Positions 35,218 through 43,708 of a stretch of DNA of 64,000 bases are shown here, piece by piece. Both the position numbers and the translations under genes were made by a program. The notes below the pieces were generated by a model. The model did not search any database and was not told where the DNA came from. It worked only from the letters and a program-made list of their open reading frames with translations. The number at the start of each line of letters is the position of its first letter. The stretch's first letter is position 1. The DNA comes from Streptomyces kanamyceticus (GTDB lineage: Bacteria > Actinomycetota > Actinomycetes > Streptomycetales > Streptomycetaceae): NCBI RefSeq assembly GCF_008704495.1, contig NZ_CP023699.1, forward strand, positions 3,410,001-3,474,000, read 5' to 3'.

Positions 35218-36671
35218 CCCGATACATCCGGCACGCCGCCGCGTTCTGCGCGCTGCTCCTGATCGCGCTGCTCGTCAACGCCACCCGCGTGCAGGTCGTC
35301 CAGTCCGACGCGCTCGACGACAACCCGGCCAACCGCCGGGGCGCCATCGTCCGCTTCGACCAACCGCGCGGCGACATCGTCGTCGACGGCCGCGCGGTCA
35401 CCGGCTCCAAGGACACCGGGGAGCAGCTCCGCTATGAACGCACCTACAAGAACGGCCCGTTGTACGCGCCGGTGACCGGCTTCGCCTCGCAGGTGTACGG
35501 CACGACGTTCCTGGAGAACGCCGAGGACGACATCCTCTCCGGCACCGACCCGATGCTCGCCCCGCTCCCCCTGTGGAACGACATCACGCGCGCGCAGAAC
35601 CCCGGCGGCAAGGTCGTCACCACCATCAAGTCGGCCGCGCAGCAGGCCGCTTACGCGGGGCTCGGCGGCAAGAAGGGCGCGGTCGCCGCGATCGAGCCTT
35701 CCACCGGGAAGATCCTCGCGCTGGTGAGCACCCCTTCGTACGATCCCGAACGGCTCTCCGGGACGAGCAAGTCGGTGGCGGACTCCTGGGCCGAGCTGAA
35801 TTCCAGCGCGGCCAAGCCGATGCTGAACCGGGCGATCCGCCAGACCTATCCGCCCGGTTCGACGTTCAAGGTGGTGACGGCGGCCGCGGCGCTCGACGCG
35901 GGCGTGGTGACGGACCTGGACGCGGCGACCAGGTCCCCGAACCCGTACACGCTGCCCGGCACCAGCACCCAGCTGACCAACGAGGTGGACGGCTGCACCA
36001 ACGCGAGCCTGCGCTACGCCTTCCAGTGGTCGTGCAACACGGTGTTCGCCAAGCTCGGTGTCGACACCGGACTGAGCGACATGGCGGGCACGGCGCGGAA
36101 CTTCGGGTTCAACGACAGCGGCCTGAAGATCCCCTCGTCCGTCGCGGCCAGCAACTTCGACACCTCGATGGACAAGGCCCAGCTGGCGCTCTCCGCCATC
36201 GGGCAGTACGACACCCGGGCCACGCCGCTGCAGATGGCGATGGTCTCGGCGGCCGTCGCGAACGGCGGCTCGGTCAAGTCCCCCTATCTGGTGGACCGTA
36301 CGACCACGCGGGACGGCGACGTCGTCGACACGACCGGCACCAAGTCCCTGCGCCAGGCGATGAATCCGGCGACCGCGATGCAGCTGCGCGAGATGATGAC
36401 GGACGTCGTCGAGGAGGGCACCGGGAAGAACGCGGCGATCCCCGGCGCGACGGTGGGCGGCAAGACCGGCACCGCCCAGCACGGCATCGACAACTCCGGC
36501 ACGCCGTACGCCTGGTTCGTCTCCTGGGCGCAGGCCGCCGACGCCGGTGAGCCCGCGGTGGCCGTCGCGGTCGTCGTCGAGGACGCGTCGGCGGACCGCG
36601 GGGACATCAGCGGGGGCGGCAGCGCGGCGCCGATCGCGAAGGCGGTGATGGAGGCGGCACTGAAGCCCTGA
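35214..36671 (+). CDS. Class B penicillin-binding protein (PbpA-like transpeptidase)
   Basis: 485 residues. One N-terminal membrane helix (about 5-24), a dimerisation domain, and a transpeptidase domain with active-site YPPGSTFK, second motif WSCN and third motif GGKTGTAQH, all intact. Length and the lack of PASTA domains match the PbpA type rather than FtsI. It crosslinks strands made by the SEDS partner. Together they form a pair like the rodA-pbpA genes near pknB in Streptomyces, but no kinase, phosphatase or FHA gene is nearby, so this is probably an additional, specialised pair. Confidence 0.93.
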   Translation: MTRYIRHAAAFCALLLIALLVNATRVQVVQSDALDDNPANRRGAIVRFDQPRGDIVVDGRAVTGSKDTGEQLRYERTYKNGPLYAPVTGFASQVYGTTFLENAEDDILSGTDPMLAPLPLWNDITRAQNPGGKVVTTIKSAAQQAAYAGLGGKKGAVAAIEPSTGKILALVSTPSYDPERLSGTSKSVADSWAELNSSAAKPMLNRAIRQTYPPGSTFKVVTAAAALDAGVVTDLDAATRSPNPYTLPGTSTQLTNEVDGCTNASLRYAFQWSCNTVFAKLGVDTGLSDMAGTARNFGFNDSGLKIPSSVAASNFDTSMDKAQLALSAIGQYDTRATPLQMAMVSAAVANGGSVKSPYLVDRTTTRDGDVVDTTGTKSLRQAMNPATAMQLREMMTDVVEEGTGKNAAIPGATVGGKTGTAQHGIDNSGTPYAWFVSWAQAADAGEPAVAVAVVVEDASADRGDISGGGSAAPIAKAVMEAALKP

Positions 36672-36695
36672 CGCGCTGGCGCGCGACCTCCGTGG

Positions 36696-37802
36696 TCAGA
36701 CCGCCTCACCGGACGCGATCGCGTCCGACACCTCCGCCACGCGCGCGTGCTCCTCGGCGGCGAAACGCTCCGCGTCGAGCTTCTCGGCGATCTCCTCGTC
36801 CTGGGCCATGAGCTGGTCGAGGTTGGCGTTGCCCATCTCGAAGACGCCCATGTCGACGTACGCCTGCTGCAGGCGCTTGCCCCACAGGCCGATGTCCTTG
36901 ACGCACGGCACGATGCGGGAGAACAGCAACTGGCGGAAGAGCGCCAGGAATTCGGACTGTTCGCTGTACTCCGCCGCCTGCGCCGCGGGGATGCCGAAGT
37001 TCTCCAGGACCTCCACGCCGCGCAGCCGGTCGCGCATCAGGTAGCAGCCCTCGATGACGAATTCCTCGCGCTCGCGCAGCTCCGCGTCGGTGAGCTGCTG
37101 GTAGTAGTCGCGCAGGGCCATCCGCCCGAAGGCCACGTGCCGGGCCTCGTCCTGCATGACGTACGCCAGGATCTGCTTGGGCAGCGGCTTGTCGGTGGTG
37201 TCGCGGATCATGCCGAAGGCGGCGAGCGCGAGGCCCTCGATGAGAACCTGCATGCCGAGGTAGGGCATGTCCCAGCGGGAGTCGCGCAGGGTGTCGCCGA
37301 GCAGCGACTGGAGGTTGTCGTTGATCGGGTAGAGCATCCCGATCTTCTCGTGCAGGAAGCGTCCGTAGATCTCGGCGTGCCGGGCCTCGTCCATGGTCTG
37401 GGTGGCGGAGTAGAACTTCGCGTCCAGGTCGGGGACGGACTCCACGATGCGCGCGGCGCACACCATCGCGCCCTGCTCGCCGTGCAGGAACTGGCTGAAC
37501 TGCCAGGAGGTGTAGTGCTTACGCAGCTCGCCCTTGTCCTTGTCGGTCATCTTCGCCCAGTAGGGCGTGCCGTAGAGCGACATCGACTCGTCGGGGCTGC
37601 CGAGGGGGTCGAGCGGATCGACCTCCAGGCCCCAGTCGATGCGCTTGTTGCCGTCCCACTGCTTGTCCTTGCCCTTCTGGTAGAGGGCAAGGAGGCGGTC
37701 GCGCCCTTCGTCGTACTCCCAGCTGAAGCGGGCCGAACTGGCCGATGGAACCTGCCAGTTGAGCCCTCCGGTTGTTGTGGTGTAGAGCTCGTGCGTCGAC
37801 AT
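36696..37802 (-). CDS. Ferritin-like non-haem diiron protein
   Basis: 368 residues starting MSTHELYTTTTGGL. It has two metal-binding helices with EARH motifs (TMDEARHAEIYGRFL and MQDEARHVAFGRMAL) plus an upstream Glu in FLHGEQGAMVCAA, the pattern of ribonucleotide-reductase-R2-like and N-oxygenase diiron proteins. WSWEYDEG-type aromatic residues near the N-terminus are common in this group. The product may be an oxidase or N-oxygenase; the substrate is unknown. It diverges from a second diiron gene over 133 bp. The ATG at 37802 is preferred; further upstream codons would enter the divergent gene. Confidence 0.8.
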   Translation of the reverse strand: MSTHELYTTTTGGLNWQVPSASSARFSWEYDEGRDRLLALYQKGKDKQWDGNKRIDWGLEVDPLDPLGSPDESMSLYGTPYWAKMTDKDKGELRKHYTSWQFSQFLHGEQGAMVCAARIVESVPDLDAKFYSATQTMDEARHAEIYGRFLHEKIGMLYPINDNLQSLLGDTLRDSRWDMPYLGMQVLIEGLALAAFGMIRDTTDKPLPKQILAYVMQDEARHVAFGRMALRDYYQQLTDAELREREEFVIEGCYLMRDRLRGVEVLENFGIPAAQAAEYSEQSEFLALFRQLLFSRIVPCVKDIGLWGKRLQQAYVDMGVFEMGNANLDQLMAQDEEIAEKLDAERFAAEEHARVAEVSDAIASGEAV

Positions 37803-37935
37803 ACGGGCAGGCTCACACGCTGCTATACCAAGGGTCAACAAGTCGTGCGCGAGGGATTGACGCCCTTGCTGACAAGCAGTCTCATAAGTGGTGACCGCCG
37901 GTAACGCGCCTCTGTATGTGAAGGCAGGAACAGCC

Positions 37936-38874
37936 ATGACGACCGTGACGGAAGACGTTTCGCTCGACGGCCTGCGAGACGCGCTCGGCCTGCTCAAAGA
38001 CCGGGAACAGGTCGCCGTCCGCCTCCTCGAATCCTCCGCCAAACACTCCTTCGACCCCGACGAGGAACTCAACTGGGACGCACCGGTCGAGGAGGGCAAG
38101 TGGTTCTGGCCGCCCGAGCTCGTCTCCCTCTACGACACCCCGATGTGGAAGCGGATGTCCGAGGAGCAGCGCCTCGACCTCGCCCGGCACGAGGCCGCCT
38201 CGCTCGCCTCGCTCGGCATCTGGTTCGAGATCATCCTGATGCAGCTGCTCGTCCGGCACATCTACGACAAGTCGCTGACCAGCTCGCACGTGCGGTACGC
38301 GCTGACCGAGATCGCCGACGAGTGCAGGCACTCGATGATGTTCGCGCGGATGATCCAGAAGGGCGGCGCCCCGACGTACCCCGTCACGCGCCTCAACCAC
38401 AACCTCGCGCGCGTCCTCAAGACCGTCTCCACGACCCCCGGTTCCTTCGCCTGCACGCTGCTCGGCGAGGAGATCCTCGACTGGATGCAGCGCCTCACGT
38501 TCCCGGACGAGCGCGTCCAGACGCTGGTGCGCGGCGTGACCCGCATCCACGTCGTGGAGGAGGCCCGCCACGTGCGGTACGCCCGGGAGGAGTTGCGGCG
38601 CCAGATGGTGACCGCGCCCCGCTGGGAGCGGGCGCTGACGCGGGTCAGCTGCGGTGAGGCGGCCCGGGTCTTCTCCATCGCCTTCGTGAACCCCGAGGTG
38701 TACACGAACGTCGGCCTCGACCGGCGGGAGGCGGTGGCGCAGGTGAAGGCGAGCGGGCACCGTCGGGAGGTCATGCAGACGGGCGCGAAGCGGCTCACCG
38801 ACTTCTTGGACGACATCGGGGTCATGCGGGGTGCAGGGCGACGACTGTGGAAGTCGTCCGGGCTTCTCGCCTAG
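37936..38874 (+). CDS. AurF-type diiron oxygenase
   Basis: 312 residues, matching the p-aminobenzoate N-oxygenase (AurF) family. Metal ligands are visible in EIADECRHSMMFARMI and HVVEEARHVRYAREEL, with an earlier Glu in SLGIWFEIILMQLLVRH. The start ATG 37936 has GGAA upstream. AurF converts aromatic amines to nitro compounds; whether this homologue does so is not shown. Its divergent neighbour is another diiron protein, and a TetR gene follows after 88 bp, suggesting a small regulated oxidation locus. Confidence 0.85.
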   Translation: MTTVTEDVSLDGLRDALGLLKDREQVAVRLLESSAKHSFDPDEELNWDAPVEEGKWFWPPELVSLYDTPMWKRMSEEQRLDLARHEAASLASLGIWFEIILMQLLVRHIYDKSLTSSHVRYALTEIADECRHSMMFARMIQKGGAPTYPVTRLNHNLARVLKTVSTTPGSFACTLLGEEILDWMQRLTFPDERVQTLVRGVTRIHVVEEARHVRYAREELRRQMVTAPRWERALTRVSCGEAARVFSIAFVNPEVYTNVGLDRREAVAQVKASGHRREVMQTGAKRLTDFLDDIGVMRGAGRRLWKSSGLLA

Positions 38875-38903
38875 AGCTCGGCGCTCGGCTGCGGGTTGCT
38901 CCT

Positions 38904-38942
38904 GGTTGCTCGCGCAGTTCCCCGCGCCCCTAAAGGGGCCCA
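38904..38942 (-). repeat. Dispersed intergenic repeat, copy 3
   Basis: ggttgctcgcgcagttcccc followed by gcgcccctaaaggggc. The last part is self-complementary. It lies between the AurF-type gene and the TetR gene, 30 bp after the stop and 20 bp before the next start. It is the inverse orientation of copies 1, 4 and 5. Confidence 0.85.
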
Positions 38943-38962
38943 CCCCGAGTTACGCTGCGGGC

Positions 38963-39688
38963 ATGACCCCGACAGCAACCACCCGTGCGTACCGCCGCCT
39001 CAGCGTCGAAGCGCGGCGGAGGCAGTTGCTGGAGTCCGCGCTTGGTCTCTTCGCGCACCGCGCGCCCGAGGAGGTCAATCTCGACGACGTCGCCGAGGCG
39101 GCCGGGGTCTCGCGGCCGCTCGTCTACCGCTACTTCCCCGGCGGCAAGCAGCAGTTGTACGAGGCGGCGCTGCGGTCCGCGGCGGACGAGCTGGAGCAGT
39201 GCTTCGCGGAGCCCCCGCAGGGACCGCTCACCCAGCGCCTCTCCCGCGCGCTCGACCGGTACCTGGCCTTCGTCGACCAGCACGACACGGGGTTCAGCGC
39301 ACTCCTCCAGGGCGGCAGCGTCGTGGAGACCTCGCGGACCACCGCCATCGTGGACGGGGTGCGCAGGGCCGCGGCCGAGAACATCCTGGCCCACCTGGAC
39401 GTGCCCGAGCCCGGGCCCCGGCTGCGGATGACCGTGCGGATGTGGATCACCGCGGTCGAGGCGGCCTCGCTGATCTGGCTGGACGAGGACAAGCAGCCGC
39501 CGCTCGACGAGCTGCGGGACATGCTCGTCGAGCAGTTCATGGCGGTGCTCGTGACGACGGCGGGCCGCGACGAGCAGACCGCGGGGGTCGTGCGGTGGGC
39601 GCTGGCCCTGGAGACGCCGGAGGGACCCGTGGGCGGCCTCGCGCGGCGCGTGCTGCCCGTGGTCAGCGACGCGGCGCACCTGCTGTGA
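38963..39688 (+). CDS. TetR-family transcriptional regulator
   Basis: 241 residues. N-terminal TetR helix-turn-helix: RRRQLLESALGLFAHRAPEEVNLDDVAEAAGVSRPLVYRYF split over residues about 14-54, then a ligand-binding domain (LSRALDRYLAFVDQHDTGFSAL, MTVRMWITAVEAASLIW). TACGCT lies 6 bases before the ATG, as in leaderless Streptomyces genes. It may regulate the diiron genes next to it or itself. Confidence 0.9.
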   Translation: MTPTATTRAYRRLSVEARRRQLLESALGLFAHRAPEEVNLDDVAEAAGVSRPLVYRYFPGGKQQLYEAALRSAADELEQCFAEPPQGPLTQRLSRALDRYLAFVDQHDTGFSALLQGGSVVETSRTTAIVDGVRRAAAENILAHLDVPEPGPRLRMTVRMWITAVEAASLIWLDEDKQPPLDELRDMLVEQFMAVLVTTAGRDEQTAGVVRWALALETPEGPVGGLARRVLPVVSDAAHLL

Positions 39689-39710
39689 CCCGCGGTGTGA
39701 CACTGGTGCC

Positions 39711-39983
39711 GTGAAGAGCGAAGACACCCCCTTTGTCGGCGGCCCGCTGGACGGCCGCGTGCTGCCCGTCCTGCTCGGACAGACCGGGCACCCGCCGAAG
39801 GTGTACCGCGTCCCCGTCCCCGACGACGCGGGCGGCCCGCCGACGGTGCTCGTCTACCGCCGGGTGGCGGCGGAGACCGGAAGGCGGCTCGCGCTGACTC
39901 CGAAGTGGCGGTACGAGTACGACGCCGACGGCGACAAGAACACGGGCCTGAAGTGGCCGTGGTCGAAGCCGAACAAGGACTGA
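39711..39983 (+). CDS. Small protein of unknown function (90 aa)
   Basis: 90 residues from a GTG. The sequence VGGPLDGRVLPVLL, VYRVPVPDDAGGPPTVLVYRR and WRYEYDADGDKNTGLKWPW gives a beta-rich, single-domain protein without signal or membrane segment. Similar 'GGPLDGR' proteins are common in actinomycetes and uncharacterised. It lies 22 bp after the TetR gene and could be co-transcribed. Confidence 0.65.
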   Translation: MKSEDTPFVGGPLDGRVLPVLLGQTGHPPKVYRVPVPDDAGGPPTVLVYRRVAAETGRRLALTPKWRYEYDADGDKNTGLKWPWSKPNKD

Positions 39984-39993
39984 CCGGCACGGA

Positions 39994-40096
39994 GGCGCCC
40001 CGTAAGGGGCGCGGGGCTGCGACATGTGCGGCTCCGCCGCGCGGGCGCGAGGCTACCGGGCCCCTGTAAGGGGCGCGGGGAACTGCGCGACCAGCC
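39994..40096 (+). repeat. Dispersed intergenic repeat, copies 4 and 5
   Basis: Copy 4 (39994-40022, ggcgccccgtaaggggcg then cggggctgcg) and copy 5 (40058-40096, gggcccctgtaaggggcg then cggggaactgcgcg) are in direct orientation, 36 bp apart. Both begin with a short hairpin around 'taa'. The whole gap 39984-40268 (285 bp) otherwise shows only the NlpC/P60 ribosome-binding site. Confidence 0.85.
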
Positions 40097-40256
40097 ACAT
40101 GCGGCCCGCGGAAACGCACGTACGCCCCGAGGCAACACCCCACGCCGACGTTCACTGGACGAGTGACCTCATTGCGCCACCCGCCCACCGCCCGGAGGCG
40201 GACCACGGCACCCGGCCCGATGCTCACGGTGCGCGCCGGAGGTCCTGGCCCGCACC

Positions 40257-40266
40257 GGAGGTGATG
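40257..40266 (+). promoter_or_regulatory. Near-perfect Shine-Dalgarno before the NlpC/P60 gene
   Basis: GGAGGTGATG matches the full anti-Shine-Dalgarno (nine consecutive pairs with the 16S 3' end). It lies very close to the GTG at 40269, which supports that start; there is no in-frame alternative with a better position. Confidence 0.7.
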
Positions 40267-40268
40267 AG

Positions 40269-41426
40269 GTGTCAGGAAGGCTGCTGCGATGGGCCTGCAC
40301 CGGGGCCGCGCTCGGAGGACTGCTCACCACCACTCCCCCGGCGGGAGCCGACCCCGCCCCAGGCCCAGGCGCCCGCCCCGTCGCCGAACTGCTCACGGAC
40401 CTCCAGCGCCTCTACCAGTCGACCGAAGAGGCATCGGAGACGTACAACGCGACCGAGGAGAAGCTCAAGAAGCAGCGCAGGACGGCGGCTGACCTCCACG
40501 AGAAGCTGATCGAGGCGCGCGCCTCGGTGCACGACAGCAAGGGCGACGCGGGCCGCCTCGCCCGCCAGCAGTACCAGGGCTCGTCCGACCTCTCCCCCTA
40601 CCTGCGGCTGCTGCTCGCCCGCGACCCGCAGCACGCGCTCGACCAGGGCCATGTGATCGGCCGGGTGGCCGCGGGCCGGGCCGCCGCCGTGGAGCGCCTG
40701 GTCGGCGGCGAGAAGAAGGCGGACGACCTCGCGGCCGCGGCGAAGAAGGCCCTGGACACCCAACTCGCCCTCGCCGGGCGGCAGAAGAAGCAGCGGGACA
40801 CCGTACGCGGACAGCTCAGGGAGGTCGAGGAGCTGCTCGCCGCGCTCACCGCGGACCAGCTGGCCGCCCTGCGGCAGGCGGAGGACTCGGGTGCGGCCGA
40901 CGCCCAGCGCCAGTTCCTGGACTCCGGCGCGCTCGGCGGTGGACAGGCCGCGCGGGCACCCTCATCGCAGGGCGGCCGTGCGCTCGACTTCGCCGTACGG
41001 CAGATCGGGCTGCCCTACGAGTGGGGCGCCGAGGGCCCGGAGGCGTACGACTGCTCGGGGCTGACCCAGCGGGCCTGGGCGCGGGCGGGCCGGGAGATTC
41101 CCCGGACGAGTCAGGAGCAGTGGGCCGAGCTGCGGCGCATCCCGCTGTCCGAGCTGCGCCCCGGCGACCTCGTCGTCTACTTCCCGAAGGCCACGCACGT
41201 GGCGATGTACCTGGGCGAGGGCAAGGTCGTCCAGGCGCCGCGGCCCGGCGCGCGGGTCAAGGTCTCCCCGATCGCGGCGAACCCCGTGCTCGGGGCGGTA
41301 CGGCCCGACCCCGAGGGCCGGGCCGTGCGCGACTACACCCCGCCGGTGCTGCCCGAGGGAGCCACCTCGGGCAGCGACCTGGGCTACGGCGCCGGTCAGG
41401 CGCCCGGCGCGACCGACTCCAGGTAG
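40269..41426 (+). CDS. Secreted NlpC/P60 peptidoglycan hydrolase with coiled coil
   Basis: 385 residues. Signal peptide (about 1-26, WACTGAALGGLLTTTPPAGA), two long coiled-coil segments (about 40-100 and 130-205, rich in E/K/A/Q), then an NlpC/P60 domain from about 235: FAVRQIGLPYEWGAEGPEAYDCSGLTQRAW with the catalytic Cys, and ATHVAMYLGEGKVV with the catalytic His. This is the RipA-like plan of actinobacterial D,L-endopeptidases that cut stem peptides. The 3' end overlaps the convergent flavoprotein gene by 31 bp. Confidence 0.92.
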   Translation: MSGRLLRWACTGAALGGLLTTTPPAGADPAPGPGARPVAELLTDLQRLYQSTEEASETYNATEEKLKKQRRTAADLHEKLIEARASVHDSKGDAGRLARQQYQGSSDLSPYLRLLLARDPQHALDQGHVIGRVAAGRAAAVERLVGGEKKADDLAAAAKKALDTQLALAGRQKKQRDTVRGQLREVEELLAALTADQLAALRQAEDSGAADAQRQFLDSGALGGGQAARAPSSQGGRALDFAVRQIGLPYEWGAEGPEAYDCSGLTQRAWARAGREIPRTSQEQWAELRRIPLSELRPGDLVVYFPKATHVAMYLGEGKVVQAPRPGARVKVSPIAANPVLGAVRPDPEGRAVRDYTPPVLPEGATSGSDLGYGAGQAPGATDSR

Positions 41427-42634
41427 GCGGCGGCCTTCTCCGGGTCGTAGAAGTAGTTCTCGAAGTCGGCCGGGTCGTTGAAGCCGTTGGCGAACCGGTC
41501 GGCGACCGGCTGCAGCTGGCCCGCCGCGCCGAGGATGTTCAGGACGTGCTCGGGCGGCGCGCCCAGCATCGCGTTGGTCCACTTGGTGACCCACTGCGCG
41601 GTGTCCCAGTAGCGGTCGAACGCCGATTGCATCCACGCCTCGTCGAAGGGCTTGTCGCCGTGCTCGACGATGGAGGAGATGTACGAAGCGGCGCACTTGG
41701 ACGCCGAGTTGGAGCCCTGCCCGGTGATCGGGTCGTTGGCGACGACGACGTCGGCGACGCCCAGGACCAGGCCGCCGCCGGGCAGGTGACCGATGGGCTT
41801 GCGCACGGTGGGGGCGTAGCGCCCGGCCAGCGTGCCGCCCGCGTCGGTCAGTTCGACCTTCGTGGCGCGCGCGTACTCCCAGGGCAGGAACTTCTCCAGG
41901 AGTTCGAGGGTCAGGGCCAGGTGCTCGCTCGGGTCCTTGACGCCCTGGAAGACGTCGAGCGGGCCGCCGGGGACGCCCTCCCAGAAAAGGATGTCGGCGC
42001 GTCCCGACGTGGTGAGCGTCGGCATGACGAAGAGCTCGCCGACGCCGGGCACCAGGTTGCAGCGGACCGCGTCGAACTCGGGGTGCTCGGGCCGCGGGCC
42101 GAGCCCGTGCACGTACGCGACGGAGAGCGCGCGCTGCGGCTCGGTGAACGGCGAGCGGGACGCGTCGCGCTCGAACATCGAGACGAGCTCGCCCTTGCCC
42201 GCCGAGACGAGCACCAGGTCGTAGGCGCGCGAGAAGTAGTCGAGGTCGCCGACGGCGGCGCCGTGGATGACCAGCTGGCCGCCGCGCTGGGCGAACGTCT
42301 CCATCCAGCCCGCCATCTTCACGCGCTGGTCGACGGACTGGGCGTACCCGTCGAGCTTGCCGACCCAGTCGATGACGCGGGAGGAGTCCGGGCCTGCCAC
42401 CGAGACGCCGACGCCCTCGATCTTCGGGGCCTGCGACTCCCAGAAGTTCGCCTGGATGTCGCGCTCGTTCTGGAGCGCCGTGTGGAACATGCACTGCGTG
42501 GACATGACCCGGCCCGCCCGGATCTCGTCCGCCGTGCGGTTGGACATCAGGGTGACCTCGTACCCCTGCGCCTGGAGCCCGAGGGCGATCTGGAGCCCGG
42601 ACTGACCGGCTCCCACGACAAGTATCTTCCGCAT
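41396..42634 (-). CDS. Styrene/indole monooxygenase-like FAD protein
   Basis: 412 residues. The N-terminus has the dinucleotide-binding motif VVGAGQSGLQIALGL and continues EVTLMSNRTADEIRAGRVMS, typical of StyA-type two-component flavin monooxygenases; GVADVVVANDPITGQGSN is the second FAD motif. Such enzymes epoxidise aromatic alkenes or oxidise indole with a separate flavin reductase, which is not present here. It follows the conservon GTPase by 44 bp on the same strand, so it is probably the fifth gene of that operon, in the place often taken by a cytochrome P450. Its 3' end overlaps the NlpC/P60 gene. Confidence 0.88.
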   Translation of the reverse strand: MRKILVVGAGQSGLQIALGLQAQGYEVTLMSNRTADEIRAGRVMSTQCMFHTALQNERDIQANFWESQAPKIEGVGVSVAGPDSSRVIDWVGKLDGYAQSVDQRVKMAGWMETFAQRGGQLVIHGAAVGDLDYFSRAYDLVLVSAGKGELVSMFERDASRSPFTEPQRALSVAYVHGLGPRPEHPEFDAVRCNLVPGVGELFVMPTLTTSGRADILFWEGVPGGPLDVFQGVKDPSEHLALTLELLEKFLPWEYARATKVELTDAGGTLAGRYAPTVRKPIGHLPGGGLVLGVADVVVANDPITGQGSNSASKCAASYISSIVEHGDKPFDEAWMQSAFDRYWDTAQWVTKWTNAMLGAPPEHVLNILGAAGQLQPVADRFANGFNDPADFENYFYDPEKAAAYLESVAPGA

Positions 42635-42678
42635 GCGGGTCCTTCTTCTTCCTCGGGGCTCTTACTCGGGGGTCGCGT

Positions 42679-43296
42679 CTACTCAGGGGTCGCGTCGAGC
42701 GCGTGGCCGACCAGGGCGAGGAGCGACTCGATCGCCGAGATGCGCTGCCGGGCGTCCATGATCAGCACGGGTATGTGCGACGGAACCGTCAGGGCCTCGC
42801 GCACATCGGCCACCGCGAACTCCTCGCTGCCGTCGAAGTGGTTGACGGCCACGATGTACGGCAGGCCGCAGCTCTCGAAGTAGTCGAGCGCGGGGAAGCA
42901 GTCGGAGAGGCGCCGGGTGTCGGCGAGCACGACGGCGCCGATCGCGCCGCGCACCAGGTCGTCCCACATGAACCAGAAGCGCTGCTGGCCCGGCGTACCG
43001 AAGAGGTAGAGGACCAGGTCGTCGTCGAGCGTGATCCGGCCGAAGTCCATCGCCACCGTGGTGGTGGTCTTGCCCGGCGTGCCGCTGAGGTCGTCGGTCT
43101 CGGCGCTGGCCTGGGTCATCAGCGCCTCCGTCTGGAGGGGCTGGATCTCGGAGACGGCCGTGACCAGTGTCGTCTTGCCGACGCCGAAGCCGCCCGCCAC
43201 CACGATCTTCGTGGCGATCGGGGCGCGCGACCTGTCCGTCTGCCAGGGCTGCAACTGCTCCTCGTCCTCGAGGAGTTCAGAGACGGCGGAGTCCAC
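42679..43296 (-). CDS. Conservon GTPase (CvnD-like, Ras-type small GTPase)
   Basis: 205 residues. GTPase motifs: P-loop GGFGVGKTTLV, TTTTVAMDFGRITLDDDLVLYLFGTPGQQRF with switch II, and NHFD for guanine specificity. The N-terminus carries a short acidic extension (SELLEDEEQLQPW). In Streptomyces conservons this MglA-related GTPase works with CvnA, B and C at the membrane in a G-protein-like signalling complex. It overlaps the DUF742 gene by 20 bases. Confidence 0.93.
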   Translation of the reverse strand: MDSAVSELLEDEEQLQPWQTDRSRAPIATKIVVAGGFGVGKTTLVTAVSEIQPLQTEALMTQASAETDDLSGTPGKTTTTVAMDFGRITLDDDLVLYLFGTPGQQRFWFMWDDLVRGAIGAVVLADTRRLSDCFPALDYFESCGLPYIVAVNHFDGSEEFAVADVREALTVPSHIPVLIMDARQRISAIESLLALVGHALDATPE

Positions 43297-43708
43297 TCAG
43301 CACCCTTTCCAGCAGTGCGCGGTCGGGCTGACCCGGGCCGTGGCCCGTTCCGTACACGCGGATCTTTCCCTGGTCGGCGAGGTCGCTCAGCAGGACGCGG
43401 ACCACGCCGAGCGGCATCTTGAGGAGGGCCGCGATCTCCGCGACCGTGCGCATCCGGCGGCAGATCTCGACGATCGCCCGCATCTCCGGCATCACACGGG
43501 TGGAGAGGTTGCCCTTGGGCAGTTCGAGGCGCTCCTCGGGCGCCTCGATCGCGGCGTTGCTCGCGACGAACGTCTCGACGAGCAGCACGTGCCCGAACCT
43601 GGTCCGCCCGCCGGTGAGCGAGTAGGGACGCACCCGGGCGGGTTTTCGGTCACCGCCGCGCTGCGGCAGCTTCGGCGTCGTACGGCTGCTCATCCTGCTA
43701 CCGCTCAT
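43277..43708 (-). CDS. Conservon DUF742 protein (CvnC-like)
   Basis: 143 residues with the DUF742 pattern VRPYSLTGGRTRFGHVLLVETF, RVMPEMRAIVEICRRMRTVAEIAALL and LGVVRVLLSDLADQGKIRVYG, a winged-helix-like fold. It ends ERVLSGLRRL. The ATG overlaps the roadblock gene stop (four bases); an internal ATG at 43693 is possible. Partner of the GTPase in the conservon. Confidence 0.93.
   Translation of the reverse strand: MSGSRMSSRTTPKLPQRGGDRKPARVRPYSLTGGRTRFGHVLLVETFVASNAAIEAPEERLELPKGNLSTRVMPEMRAIVEICRRMRTVAEIAALLKMPLGVVRVLLSDLADQGKIRVYGTGHGPGQPDRALLERVLSGLRRL

Noticed and set aside
37803..37935. Promoter elements for the divergent diiron genes
   Set aside because: TTGACG and GGTCAA motifs are present but no -10 element has acceptable spacing.
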